Below, in pieces: positions 34,416 through 42,752 of a DNA stretch of 55,426 nt. The DNA is taken from NCBI GenBank assembly GCA_044224215.1, contig JBGAKX010000013.1, positions 1 to 55,426 on the forward strand, given 5' to 3'. The notes under the pieces were generated by a model, which was given only the letters and a program-made list of their open reading frames with translations, was not told the DNA's origin and did not search any database. A program made the translations under genes and the position numbers. The stretch is from DAOMFM01 sp035429825 (lineage in GTDB: Bacteria > Acidobacteriota > Blastocatellia > UBA7656 > JADIYM01). Position 1 is the stretch's first letter; the number at the start of each line of letters is the position of its first letter.

Positions 34416-35577
34416 TCGCGTCGATCTCGGCGCTCGAGTAGCCGAGCTCCGTCAGCACCTCGTGCGTGTGCTCGCCAAGCGCGGGCGGGGGCAACACGTA
34501 CTCCGGCGGCGTCCCGAGCAGCGCAAGCGGAGAGCCGACCATTTGGAGCGGGCCTCCGGCGGTCGCCATCTCGACGATCATGCCGCGCGCCGCGGTCTGC
34601 GGATCCGCGAGCGCCTCGCCGACTCCTCGAACGGGGCCCGCCGGCACGCCGGCACGCCGACAGAGTGCGATCGCGTCGCCGACGGTGCCCCGGCCAAACG
34701 TCTCGTTGAGGGCAGGCACGAGCCACGCGCGCGCGAGGTTGCGGCCCACGTTCGTCTTCAGCGATTCGTCGCGTTCGAGATCCTCGCGGCCGAGCTCGCG
34801 GCAGAGCGACAACCATTGACCGTCGCTCCCGAGCGCGAGCGCAAACACGCCGTCGGACGCGTGGAACGTCTCGTACGGCACGATGTTGGCGTGCGCGTTC
34901 CCGTACCGCACGGCCGGCTCGCCGGACACGAGATGGTTGCTGGCCACGTTCGCGAGCATCGCGAGCTGGCTGTCGTACAGCGAAAGATCGACGCGCTGGC
35001 CGGCCCCCGTCACGCCCCGCGACACGAGCGCGGCAAGGATCGCAACCGCGGCGAACGCGCCCGCGAACAGATCCACGACCGCGACCCCGACCTTCATCGG
35101 TTCGCCGCCGGGCTCGCCGGTGATCGCCATCAGGCCTCCGACGGCCTGGATGAGGAAGTCGTACCCTGGCTCGTCCGCACGTGGCCCGGTCGTCCCGAAC
35201 CCGGTGATCGAACAGTAGACGAGGCGGGGGTTGATCGCCGACAGTTCGTCGTATCCAAGACCGAACCGGTCGAGATGGCCCGTGCGGAAATTCTCGACGA
35301 CGACGTCGGCGCGCCTGGCGAGCCGGCGAACGGCGTCCTGCGCGTCGGGAGACTTCAGATCGAGCGCGACCGACCGCTTGTTGCGGTTCGCTGACGCAAA
35401 ATACGCCGACACGCCGTCGGCCGTGAACGGCGGGCCCCACCCGCGCGTGTCGTCGCCCGCGCCCGGGCGCTCGATCTTGACGACGTCGGCGCCAAGATCC
35501 CCGAGCATCTCGGTGCAGAACGGGCCGGCGAGAACCCGCGACAGATCGAGGACCTTGAGGTGTGAAAGGGCGCCCAT
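34393..35577 (-). CDS. CaiB/BaiF family (class III) CoA-transferase
   Basis: 394 residues, start ATG at 35577 (MGALSHLKVLDLSRVLAGPF). Class III enzymes move CoA between carboxylic acids through an aspartyl-CoA thioester. Conserved features: LDLSRVLAGPFCTEMLGDLGA, NRNKRSVALDLK, the catalytic Asp in EPGYDFLIQAVGGLM and VRGVGEALADPQTAARGM. The length is normal. Substrates vary widely (carnitine, formate/oxalate, bile acids, 2-methylacyl-CoA racemisation) and cannot be told here. The 274-bp gap upstream is shared with divergent hfq. Confidence 0.93.
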   Translation of the reverse strand: MGALSHLKVLDLSRVLAGPFCTEMLGDLGADVVKIERPGAGDDTRGWGPPFTADGVSAYFASANRNKRSVALDLKSPDAQDAVRRLARRADVVVENFRTGHLDRFGLGYDELSAINPRLVYCSITGFGTTGPRADEPGYDFLIQAVGGLMAITGEPGGEPMKVGVAVVDLFAGAFAAVAILAALVSRGVTGAGQRVDLSLYDSQLAMLANVASNHLVSGEPAVRYGNAHANIVPYETFHASDGVFALALGSDGQWLSLCRELGREDLERDESLKTNVGRNLARAWLVPALNETFGRGTVGDAIALCRRAGVPAGPVRGVGEALADPQTAARGMIVEMATAGGPLQMVGSPLALLGTPPEYVLPPPALGEHTHEVLTELGYSSAEIDAISSATPR

Positions 35578-35655
35578 GTCAGGTCGAAAACGATAAACAA
35601 TGCGTGACGAGGCCGGCAATTGCAACTCTCGCCGCAATGCGTCACGGCCGCTCGC

Positions 35656-35685
35656 TTGCCATCGCCGTTCGCGCGGGATTAAGAT
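35656..35685 (+). promoter_or_regulatory. Candidate promoter TTGCCA-N18-TAAGAT for hfq
   Basis: TTGCCA (35656-35661), spacer 18, TAAGAT (35680-35685); same layout as at 19216. The leader would be about 160 nt, long enough for post-transcriptional control of hfq. Confidence 0.45.
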
Positions 35686-35851
35686 GGCTTCCAATAGAGC
35701 GAACTCTCCCTGACAAGTATCAGAGCAATGAGACAGGCTCCGTGTGACCGGAGCGCACGCAGGCGCCCAGCCCATTTGGCCAACGACGGACACGGTCGCG
35801 CGGTGAGTGTCTCGGGGCATTCCGCTCGGTAGCGGCATCAGGAGGCCTGCA

Positions 35852-36244
35852 GTGAACAGAAAACTGATACGTACGACGCTGGCCGAGATTCGCGAGCGAG
35901 GCGAGCGCGAGGCGCCGAATCGTCAGCGAGACAGTTCCGGCCAGGGTGCGCAGCGCAAGCGCGTTCCTCCCGATCAGACCAACGCCGAAGCGTTCTACTA
36001 CAAGAAGCAGATGGACAACCGCACGGCGATGGTCGTCGTGCTGCAGGACGGCGAGCAGCTGCACGGCGTCATCGAGTGGTACGACCGGTCGTGTATCAAG
36101 CTGCACCGCAACGGCGCTCCGAACCTGCTCGTGCTGAAGCACAACATCAAGTACATGTACAAAGAGAACGAGAGCGAGTCCGAATCCGAGATGGAGTCCG
36201 ACATCGACGACGAGCCGGTGCACGACGACGAGGACGCCGAGTAG
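35852..36244 (+). CDS. hfq: Divergent Hfq-like RNA chaperone with basic N-terminus and acidic tail
   Basis: 130 residues, GTG start with an ideal AGGAGG 6 bp upstream. Residues about 45-104 carry the Sm fold: AEAFYYKKQMDNRTAMVVVL, DGEQLHGVIEWYDRSCIKL (Sm1) and LVLKHNIKYMY (Sm2, equivalent to the YKHAI motif). The N-terminal 44 residues are basic and Arg-rich. The last 26 residues are mostly Glu, Asp and Ser (ESESESEMESDIDDEPVHD). In E. coli an acidic C-terminal tip competes with RNA on the Hfq rim; here the tail is longer and more acidic. It leads an operon with pdxA, 20 bp apart. Confidence 0.8.
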   Translation: MNRKLIRTTLAEIRERGEREAPNRQRDSSGQGAQRKRVPPDQTNAEAFYYKKQMDNRTAMVVVLQDGEQLHGVIEWYDRSCIKLHRNGAPNLLVLKHNIKYMYKENESESESEMESDIDDEPVHDDEDAE

Positions 36245-36264
36245 CGGCGCGCGGACTGCAGCCA

Positions 36265-37302
36265 ATGTCGATGGAATCACGCAGAGCGGAGCGGCCGCGC
36301 ATTGCGATCACGATGGGCGACCCGGCCGGAATCGGGCCGGAGGTGGTTCTGAAGACCCTTGCCGACGAGTCCGTCCGGGCGGGCTGCGTGCCGATCGTCG
36401 TGTGCGACGCGCAGGAGCTCTCGCACCAGGCGAGACGACTCGACCTCGTGTGCGGTCTGCCGATCTACAACGCGGGCGAATCGCTGCCGGACGAACTGGA
36501 CGAACCGGCGCTGTACAACCTCTCGAACATCCACGGACCGGTCGAGGTTGGCGTCGAGACGGGGATATCGGGAAAGGCCGCGGGCGAGTACATCGAGGCG
36601 GGCGTGCACCTGTGTATGTCGGGCCAGGTGGACGCCGTCTCGACGGCGCCGATCAACAAGAAGTCGCTCTTCCTCGGCGGGTATTCGTACCCGGGCCACA
36701 CGGAGTTCCTGGCGGACCTGACGCGGTGCGACGACTACGCAATGGCGTTCGTCGCGCCCGGCCTCCGCGTGGTGCTGTTGACGACGCATCTACCGTTGTC
36801 GGAGGCGATCCGACGTGTCACGAAACCCGCCGTCGAGTCGAAGATCCGGCTGACACACCGCGAACTGGTTCGGTGGGGCATCGAGCGGCCACGGATCGCC
36901 GTCGCGGCGCTCAATCCGCACGGCGCCGAAGGGGGTCTGTTCGGCATCGAGGAATCGTCCGAGATCCTGCCGGCGATCGAGGCCTGCCGCGAGCACGACG
37001 GGATCGACGTCTCGGGACCGCACTCGGCCGACACGATCTTTCTGCGGGCGTCGCGCGGCGAGTTCGACGCGGTGATCAGCTGCTACCACGATCAGGGCAC
37101 CATCCCGGTCAAGTGCCTGTCGTTCGGCGACGCGATCAACGTCACCATCGGGCTGCCGTTCATTCGCACGTCGGTGGATCACGGGACGGCGTTCGACATC
37201 GCAGGAAAGGGCATCGCCGAGCATTCGAGCATGGTGGCGGCGGTGCTGCTGGCTGCGGACCTCGCGCGCCGCGAGCGGCAGGGCGACACGGTCAAGGGGT
37301 AA
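36265..37302 (+). CDS. pdxA: 4-hydroxythreonine-4-phosphate dehydrogenase
   Basis: 345 residues, start ATG at 36265 (MSMESRR) or 36271. It oxidises 4-phosphohydroxy-threonine with NAD in the DXP-independent-of-Pdx1 route of pyridoxal phosphate synthesis. Hallmarks: ITMGDPAGIGPEV at the N-terminus, TAPINKKSLFLGGYSYPGHTEFLA, LNPHGAEGGLFG, SCYHDQGTIPVKC and RTSVDHGTAFDIAGKG with the metal-binding His residues. Length normal. It is cotranscribed with hfq; a vitamin-B6 gene next to an RNA chaperone is probably fortuitous. Confidence 0.96.
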   Translation: MSMESRRAERPRIAITMGDPAGIGPEVVLKTLADESVRAGCVPIVVCDAQELSHQARRLDLVCGLPIYNAGESLPDELDEPALYNLSNIHGPVEVGVETGISGKAAGEYIEAGVHLCMSGQVDAVSTAPINKKSLFLGGYSYPGHTEFLADLTRCDDYAMAFVAPGLRVVLLTTHLPLSEAIRRVTKPAVESKIRLTHRELVRWGIERPRIAVAALNPHGAEGGLFGIEESSEILPAIEACREHDGIDVSGPHSADTIFLRASRGEFDAVISCYHDQGTIPVKCLSFGDAINVTIGLPFIRTSVDHGTAFDIAGKGIAEHSSMVAAVLLAADLARRERQGDTVKG

Positions 37303-37470
37303 CGGAAGTCGGATCTCGCGCAGAGAAGAACGAGACACAGAGCCGCCGAGGGTCGAGCGGGTGCACGCGGCGCTGAATCATCTGGCATCGTGTTTGAGCG
37401 TTGGGTTAATATCGATTGAACGTGGGGCAGGCGGCCCCAGAATTTCGTGACCGAGTTCAATACGGTGTAG

Positions 37471-37908
37471 ATGATGCAGGGTGACAGTCACACCGTTGAG
37501 CGCCGGCGCATCGAACTGCGGCGACTCATCGACGACTACGAAGAGAATCCAACGCTTCGCGTCGCGTCGTTGCATGCCGGTGACGAGATCGGCATCGAGA
37601 CCCTGCACGAGCGGCTCTGTTTTCGCGTCATCGACCCCGGAGTTGGTCGCGTTTCCGTCACGGCCGTCGCAGGGGGTCGCAACTTTGCCGACGAGCAATG
37701 CGCGGTCCACGGCGCTACGTGGGGCGGCTCGATGCTCTGGACGGGCCGTATCGTCGTCGGCATGAACCTCGAGATTTCGCATCCGAGAAAGTCGGCGAGC
37801 TTCCTCTTTTCACCCGTAAGCAGATTTGAGGTGCGCCGCGCGGGAGCCGTCGTCCAACATTCCGGATACAGCCGGCTGCGTCCCGTCGAACCCGCGCAAC
37901 TTTCCTGA
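37471..37908 (+). CDS. Protein of unknown function
   Basis: 145 residues from ATG at 37471 (a second ATG follows at once). The N-terminal 30 residues are a charged helix (RRRIELRRLIDDYEENP); the rest is beta-rich with FRVIDPGVGRVSVTAVAGG and MLWTGRIVVGMNLEISHP. No membrane segment, signal peptide or metal motif. It ends 49 bp before the KaiC-like fusion gene and may be its upstream partner. I recognise no family. Confidence 0.55.
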   Translation: MMQGDSHTVERRRIELRRLIDDYEENPTLRVASLHAGDEIGIETLHERLCFRVIDPGVGRVSVTAVAGGRNFADEQCAVHGATWGGSMLWTGRIVVGMNLEISHPRKSASFLFSPVSRFEVRRAGAVVQHSGYSRLRPVEPAQLS

Positions 37909-37957
37909 GCCCGCCCTGATCGTCGGGCGGTCGCGCCTGCCGGCCCGACTGCGCCAG

Positions 37958-39655
37958 ATGGCCACATCCGAAACGACAGCTATCGTACCGAGCGGTATCG
38001 AGCCGATCGACGACGCCCTTGGCGGTCTCGAGGCCGGCCGGGCGCACGTCCTGTACGGCGACGCCGAGACGGGCAAGACCACGATCGCTCACCGGTTTCT
38101 GCTCGAAGGGCTGAGGCGCGGCGAGCCGTCTGCCATCGTCGTGCGTTACCGCCCCGAACTGGTCGTCGAGACGTTCGCGCGACTCGGGTACGACTGTGCC
38201 GAGGATCTACGCACCGGACGACTCGTGGTGCTCGAGTACGCGAGCGACCTTGTCGACCGACTGGGGCGGGTCGAGGACCTGCGGATCATCCTCGACGAGC
38301 TCGGCTGGATACTCGAGCCGATCCAGCCGACGCGGCTCGTGCTCGACACGGCGGACTTCATCTTCGCGATTCAGTACGGGTACGGATACTCGCTGCAGGT
38401 GCAGACGATGCTCGAGTGGTTCGCACGGTTGCGCGCGGCGACGCTTCTCATCGTCGAGGAGCGAACGAACGAGCGCATCGTGCAGTCGTTCCGTGCGAAC
38501 GCGTCGACCGTGCTGCACGCCGCGGTTCGGCCGTACGAGAACGAGATCGAGTATCACCTTGCATTCGAGAAGGCCCCGGTCAAGGCGCCGCACCGCCGGA
38601 TCGACTTCGCCGGCGGCGAGTTCACGACGCTCGAGATCTATGACGCGCAGGCGAGCACGCTGCCTCTGCCCGCATTCCCGCGGCGGCGCCGCGCGCAGGG
38701 GGATCGCACGGGACAGTTGACGATGCCGGCCGAGGCGGCGCGCATCGTCGCCGAGGCGGCCGCGAGTCCCGATCCCGTTGCCGACACGCCGCCGCGTTCG
38801 GTCAGGCCGGCGGTGGCCGAGCCGGTTGCGGCGACCGTTCGCTCGGGCCGTCCGCGAGTGCTCGTCATCGACGAGGACCGCGTCGCCGCGCAGTTGATCG
38901 CACGCGCGCTTGAACCGGATTTTGACGTGTCGGTAGAGACCGACAGCATCGCCGGTCTCGCGCGCGTCGCTGTGCTCGATCCTGACCTGATCGTCCTCGA
39001 GGCGAACCTCTCGCTCGTCGACGGATTCACGATCTGCCGGCAGGTGCGCGACGCGTCAGCGGTTCCGATCATCATGACGGCGGGTACGCACGTGACCCAC
39101 GAGGACCGCGTGCACAGCGGCGCGTCGGGCGCGGACCACTACTTGACGAAACCTTTCAATTTGAAGGAGTTGTCGATTCGAGCGCGACAGCTCGTGGCGC
39201 GCTACCGTGGCCAGCAGTTGCCGGTCGGCGCGGCGGCCGGTTCTGGACCGCACGACCCGCTCGTCAGCTATGACCAGTTTCTCGAGGTTCTGCTGGTGAA
39301 CTCGGCGGCGACACCTCGAGCGCTCATCGGGTCGAGGCTCGCGACGAACGGCTCGGTCGAGACGACGCGGATCCTCGACATCGTTCGCGCTGAGTTGCAC
39401 GGCGACGATTTTGTCTCAGTCGAGCCCGACGAGCACCAGATCGTTGCGTTGGTATCGCCCGACAACGCCGACGAGTTCGGCGCGCTGCTGACGCGGCGGA
39501 TTCGCGAGTCGACGGGGGCCGACGTCGAATTCTGGTCGGCTCCGGTTGGGAAGGGAACGGCGATGCGCGTGCTCGGCGAGCGTGTCGGGACGCGTCCGCA
39601 ACCATCGGGCGGGCACGGGTCGGCGCAGCGCGACTACCTGGAGTTCCTGAGATGA
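37958..39655 (+). CDS. KaiC-like ATPase fused to a pseudo-receiver and a degenerate GGDEF-like domain
   Basis: 565 residues from ATG at 37958. Residues about 8-235 form a RecA/KaiC-type ATPase: GGLEAGRAHVLYGDAETGKTT (Lys40) and a Walker B-like PTRLVLDTADF. Residues about 305-420 form a receiver domain with VLVIDEDR, TAGT and TKPF, but the phospho-acceptor position in LIVLEANLSLVDGF is Glu348 rather than Asp, which mimics a permanently phosphorylated state. The last 120 residues resemble a GGDEF fold without its signature (DPLVSYDQFLEVL; EPDEHQIVALVS). Likely a cytosolic scaffold or switch. Overlaps by 4 bp the gene of a small membrane protein, a likely partner. Confidence 0.8.
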   Translation: MATSETTAIVPSGIEPIDDALGGLEAGRAHVLYGDAETGKTTIAHRFLLEGLRRGEPSAIVVRYRPELVVETFARLGYDCAEDLRTGRLVVLEYASDLVDRLGRVEDLRIILDELGWILEPIQPTRLVLDTADFIFAIQYGYGYSLQVQTMLEWFARLRAATLLIVEERTNERIVQSFRANASTVLHAAVRPYENEIEYHLAFEKAPVKAPHRRIDFAGGEFTTLEIYDAQASTLPLPAFPRRRRAQGDRTGQLTMPAEAARIVAEAAASPDPVADTPPRSVRPAVAEPVAATVRSGRPRVLVIDEDRVAAQLIARALEPDFDVSVETDSIAGLARVAVLDPDLIVLEANLSLVDGFTICRQVRDASAVPIIMTAGTHVTHEDRVHSGASGADHYLTKPFNLKELSIRARQLVARYRGQQLPVGAAAGSGPHDPLVSYDQFLEVLLVNSAATPRALIGSRLATNGSVETTRILDIVRAELHGDDFVSVEPDEHQIVALVSPDNADEFGALLTRRIRESTGADVEFWSAPVGKGTAMRVLGERVGTRPQPSGGHGSAQRDYLEFLR

Positions 39656-39852
39656 CGTCGCTCGATCCCGACTGGCAGTTCTACCTGCTGCTTGCCGCAA
39701 CCGCGATCGCTGTCCTTGCGGTGGTGGCGGTGTATTCGGTGCTTACGTATCGCCGAAACGTGGCGGCAGGCGTTCGACGCGAGGCACGCGAACGGGCGGA
39801 CGCGTTGAGCGAGAAGCGCGAGCCGGTGTTTTTCCGGCGGTGGGTACCTTAG
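39652..39852 (+). CDS. Small single-helix membrane protein
   Basis: 66 residues. The ATG overlaps the stop of the KaiC-like fusion gene (ATGA), so translation is coupled. One membrane helix (about 9-32, FYLLLAATAIAVLAVVAVYS) is followed by a basic cytosolic tail rich in Arg, Lys and Glu. No family recognised. The coupling suggests that it anchors or modulates the KaiC-like protein at the membrane. Confidence 0.7.
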   Translation: MTSLDPDWQFYLLLAATAIAVLAVVAVYSVLTYRRNVAAGVRREARERADALSEKREPVFFRRWVP

Positions 39853-40172
39853 GTCAATCGGGTTTTGCATCGTGTGCGGTCACGCCCAGGTACGGGGGCC
39901 GTCCGAGCACCCCGAAGGGGTGCACCGCAATAGCCGGGGGTCAAGGAGCGAAGCGACGACGACCCCCGGAACACGCACAGCATGAATGGCGACCCTGTAA
40001 GGGTCGGACGTGACGCCCAAGCCGGACCCCTTCAGGGTCCCACACTCGCTTGTGACGCATCCGGGGTCGTCGTCGCTCGCCCTCGACCCCCGGTTGGTCC
40101 CCACCACACGATCGGACCCTGTAAGGGTCCGCAGGAAACCCGACCCTTCGGGGTGCCCACAGTCGGACTCCG
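39853..40172. repeat. Cluster of REP-like short hairpins
   Basis: No gene. At least six hairpins: GCACCCC-gaa-GGGGTGC (39907-39923), CCGGGGGTC/GACCCCCGG (39934-39969), GACCCTGTAAGGGTC (39991-40005), GGACCCCTTCAGGGTCC (40024-40040), CCGGGGTC/GACCCCCGG (about 40061-40092) and CGGACCCTGTAAGGGTCCG (40113-40131). The two longer ones are inverted relatives sharing GTCGTCGTCGCT. It lies between the convergent ends of the small membrane protein gene and topA. Confidence 0.8.
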
Positions 40173-42674
40173 CTACCGCGCCCGCGGCGCGCGCTTTGGC
40201 GCTGCCGGAACCACGTCGCCCGACGCCGACACCCTGTACTTGCACTCCTTGTTCGGACACGCGTGCATGACGTCGCCCTTCGTGTTCGTCTTCTCGACGA
40301 GGAACGCGTTGCCACACGACGGGCATTCTGCGTCGACCGGCTTGTCCCACGCCGTGAAATCGCAGTCCGGATACCGCGTGCACCCATAGAACGTCTTCCC
40401 GCGTTTGGACCGCTTCACCGCGACGTCGCCGACGTGGCACGTCGGACACTTCAATCCGACCGTCTCCTGCTTGATGTACTTGCACGTCGGGTAGTTCGAG
40501 CACGCCACGAACTCGCCGAACCGGCCCTGCTTTGCGACGAGGTGCTTGCCGCAGTTCGGGCAGAGCTCGTCGAGCGGCCGATCGGGTTGCGCCGCCACGC
40601 CGGACTTCATGATCTTTCGAGTGTTCTTGCACTCGGGATAGCCCGTGCATGCAAGGAACTGCCCGAACCGTCCGCGCTTGAGCGCCAGCGGCTTGCCGCA
40701 CTTTTCGCACGTCTCGCCCTCGAACGGATTCTCGACCGGGGTCTCTCCTTCGACCGGCTCGGCCGGCGGCTTTGCCAGGTCGCGGGTGTTCTTGCACTCG
40801 GGATAGTTGGTGCACGCCAGGAACTGACCGAACTTGCCGAACTTGATTGCCATCGGCGAGCCGCACTTGTCGCACGCCTCGTCGGTCATGATCTCCTGGC
40901 GCTTGATGTCCTTCATGTGGCGCTTGGCGATCTCGAGATCCTTCTTGAACTTGTCGTAGAAGCTGTGCAGCGTCGATCGCCACTCCGCGCGGCCCTCCTC
41001 GATCTCGTCGAGCTGCTCCTCGAGCGACGCCGTGTACTCGGCGTTGAAGATGTCGTCAAAGCTCTCGATCAGCAGGTCGTTCACGATGATGCCGAGCTCG
41101 GTCGGGTGGAACCGGTCGCCGCGCTTCTCGGCGTACTCGCGCTCCTGGATAACGGTCATGATCTGCGCGTACGTCGACGGCCGGCCGATGCCTTTCTCTT
41201 CGAGCGCCTTGACAAGCGTTGCTTCGGAATATCGCGGCGGAGGCTCCGTAAAATGCTGATTCGGACGGAGATCGTTGAGCGTCAACCGCTCGCCCTTCTC
41301 CAGCTTGGGCAGGTTCAGCTTTCGCTCGTCGTCCTCTTCGTCCTTCTCGTCCTTGCCCTCCTCGTACACCGCGAGGAAACCGTCGAACTTGAGCACCGAG
41401 CCGGTCGCGCGGAACAGGTACTTCTCGCCCGCCGTGATGTCGACCGTCGTCTGGTCGAGCAGCGCCGGCATCATCTGCGACGCGACGAACCGCTGCCAGA
41501 TCAGCTTGTAGAGCGCGAGCTGCTCGCCGGTCAGGAATTGCGCCATCCGGTCGGGCGTTCGCTCGACGGCCGTCGGGCGGATCGCTTCGTGCGCGTCCTG
41601 CGCCCCCTTCTTTGATCGGTAGACGTTGGCCTTTGCGGGCAGGTACTCGCCGCCATACGTGCTCTGAACATATGTCCGAGCCTCGTCGAGCGCCGAATCG
41701 GCGACGCGTGTCGAATCGGTTCGCATGTACGTGATCAGACCGACGGTGCCCTCCTCGCCGATCTCCACCCCCTCGTACAGCTGCTGCGCAAGGCGCATCG
41801 TCTTCTTGACGGGGTAGCGCAGCTTGCGCGCGGCCTCCTGCTGCAGCTTCGACGTGACGAACGCCGGCACCGGGTTGCGCTTCTTCTCCTTGGTGGTCAG
41901 GTCGGCGACCGTGTACTCGGCGCCGGCTAGTTCACCGAGGATCGCCTTTGCCTCGTCCTCGTTCCTGACGTGGACTTCGGTCTTCTTGAGGTCCTTGTCG
42001 AATCCCGACAACTTGACGGTGTTGTCCGCGATCTTCAGGAGCTTTGCGTCGAACGGGGGCGGGAGCTTGCCGGAGAGGTTCGCGACGATCGACCAGTACT
42101 CGGTCGACACGAATGCCTGGATCTCGCGCTCGCGCTCGACGACCAATCGCACCGCGACCGTCTGCACGCGACCCGCTGAGAGTCCCCGCCGCACCTTGTC
42201 CCACAGCAGCGGCGACACCTGGTAGCCGACGATGCGGTCGAGCAGCCGGCGCGCCTGCTGGGCGTTGACCAGCCGGTCGTCGATCTCGCCAGGGTGCTTC
42301 ATGGCCTCGAGGATCGCGGGCTTGGTGATCTCGTTGAAGAGAATGCGCTTCACGCTCTTCTTGCCCTTGGCGCGCGACATGATCTCTTCCTTGATGTGCC
42401 AGCCGATCGCCTCGCCCTCGCGGTCCGGGTCGGTCGCGACGAAGATCTCGTCAGCATCCCTTGCAGCCTTGGCGAGAGAGCCGACGACCTTCTCCTTGCC
42501 GGGAATGACTTCGTATGTCGGCTCGAAATCGTTGTCGAAATCGATCCCGATGCCCTTCTTTGGCAGGTCCTTGACGTGGCCCACGCTCGCCAGGACGGTA
42601 TATTTGGATCCGAGATACTTGTTGATGGTCTTCGCCTTGGACGGCGATTCCACGATAACGAGTGACTTTGACAT
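40173..42674 (-). CDS. topA: DNA topoisomerase I
   Basis: 833 residues, start ATG at 42674 (MSKSLVIVESPSKAKTINKYL). It relaxes negative supercoils by transient single-strand breaks. Toprim domain residues VESPSKAK and ATDPDREGEAIGWH, and the active-site Tyr in VGLITYMRTDSTR, are intact. The C-terminus carries at least four topo-type zinc ribbons (CDKCGSPMAIKFGKFGQFLAC and similar), then a fifth CPSCGNAF and a basic Arg-rich end. It is 78 bp downstream of dprA, a common neighbour. The stop codon lies in a GCGCGGTAGCGG word related to the repeat family of this window. Confidence 0.97.
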   Translation of the reverse strand: MSKSLVIVESPSKAKTINKYLGSKYTVLASVGHVKDLPKKGIGIDFDNDFEPTYEVIPGKEKVVGSLAKAARDADEIFVATDPDREGEAIGWHIKEEIMSRAKGKKSVKRILFNEITKPAILEAMKHPGEIDDRLVNAQQARRLLDRIVGYQVSPLLWDKVRRGLSAGRVQTVAVRLVVEREREIQAFVSTEYWSIVANLSGKLPPPFDAKLLKIADNTVKLSGFDKDLKKTEVHVRNEDEAKAILGELAGAEYTVADLTTKEKKRNPVPAFVTSKLQQEAARKLRYPVKKTMRLAQQLYEGVEIGEEGTVGLITYMRTDSTRVADSALDEARTYVQSTYGGEYLPAKANVYRSKKGAQDAHEAIRPTAVERTPDRMAQFLTGEQLALYKLIWQRFVASQMMPALLDQTTVDITAGEKYLFRATGSVLKFDGFLAVYEEGKDEKDEEDDERKLNLPKLEKGERLTLNDLRPNQHFTEPPPRYSEATLVKALEEKGIGRPSTYAQIMTVIQEREYAEKRGDRFHPTELGIIVNDLLIESFDDIFNAEYTASLEEQLDEIEEGRAEWRSTLHSFYDKFKKDLEIAKRHMKDIKRQEIMTDEACDKCGSPMAIKFGKFGQFLACTNYPECKNTRDLAKPPAEPVEGETPVENPFEGETCEKCGKPLALKRGRFGQFLACTGYPECKNTRKIMKSGVAAQPDRPLDELCPNCGKHLVAKQGRFGEFVACSNYPTCKYIKQETVGLKCPTCHVGDVAVKRSKRGKTFYGCTRYPDCDFTAWDKPVDAECPSCGNAFLVEKTNTKGDVMHACPNKECKYRVSASGDVVPAAPKRAPRAR

Positions 42675-42752
42675 TTGCGTAGTTCTATCTCTATCGGTCG
42701 TGAACTTTCAAATCCCGTTCTTGCTCGGGGGGGGCGTTGAGATGGTGTGGCG

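Noticed and set aside
37303..37470. Another copy of the ACGCAGAG repeat at about 37316-37350
   Set aside because: Only short, scattered CGCAGAG/CACAGAG words remain; too degenerate to call.
39853..40387. Small ORFs across the hairpin cluster after topA
   Set aside because: They follow the repeat words, change frame at every hairpin and have no ribosome-binding site.
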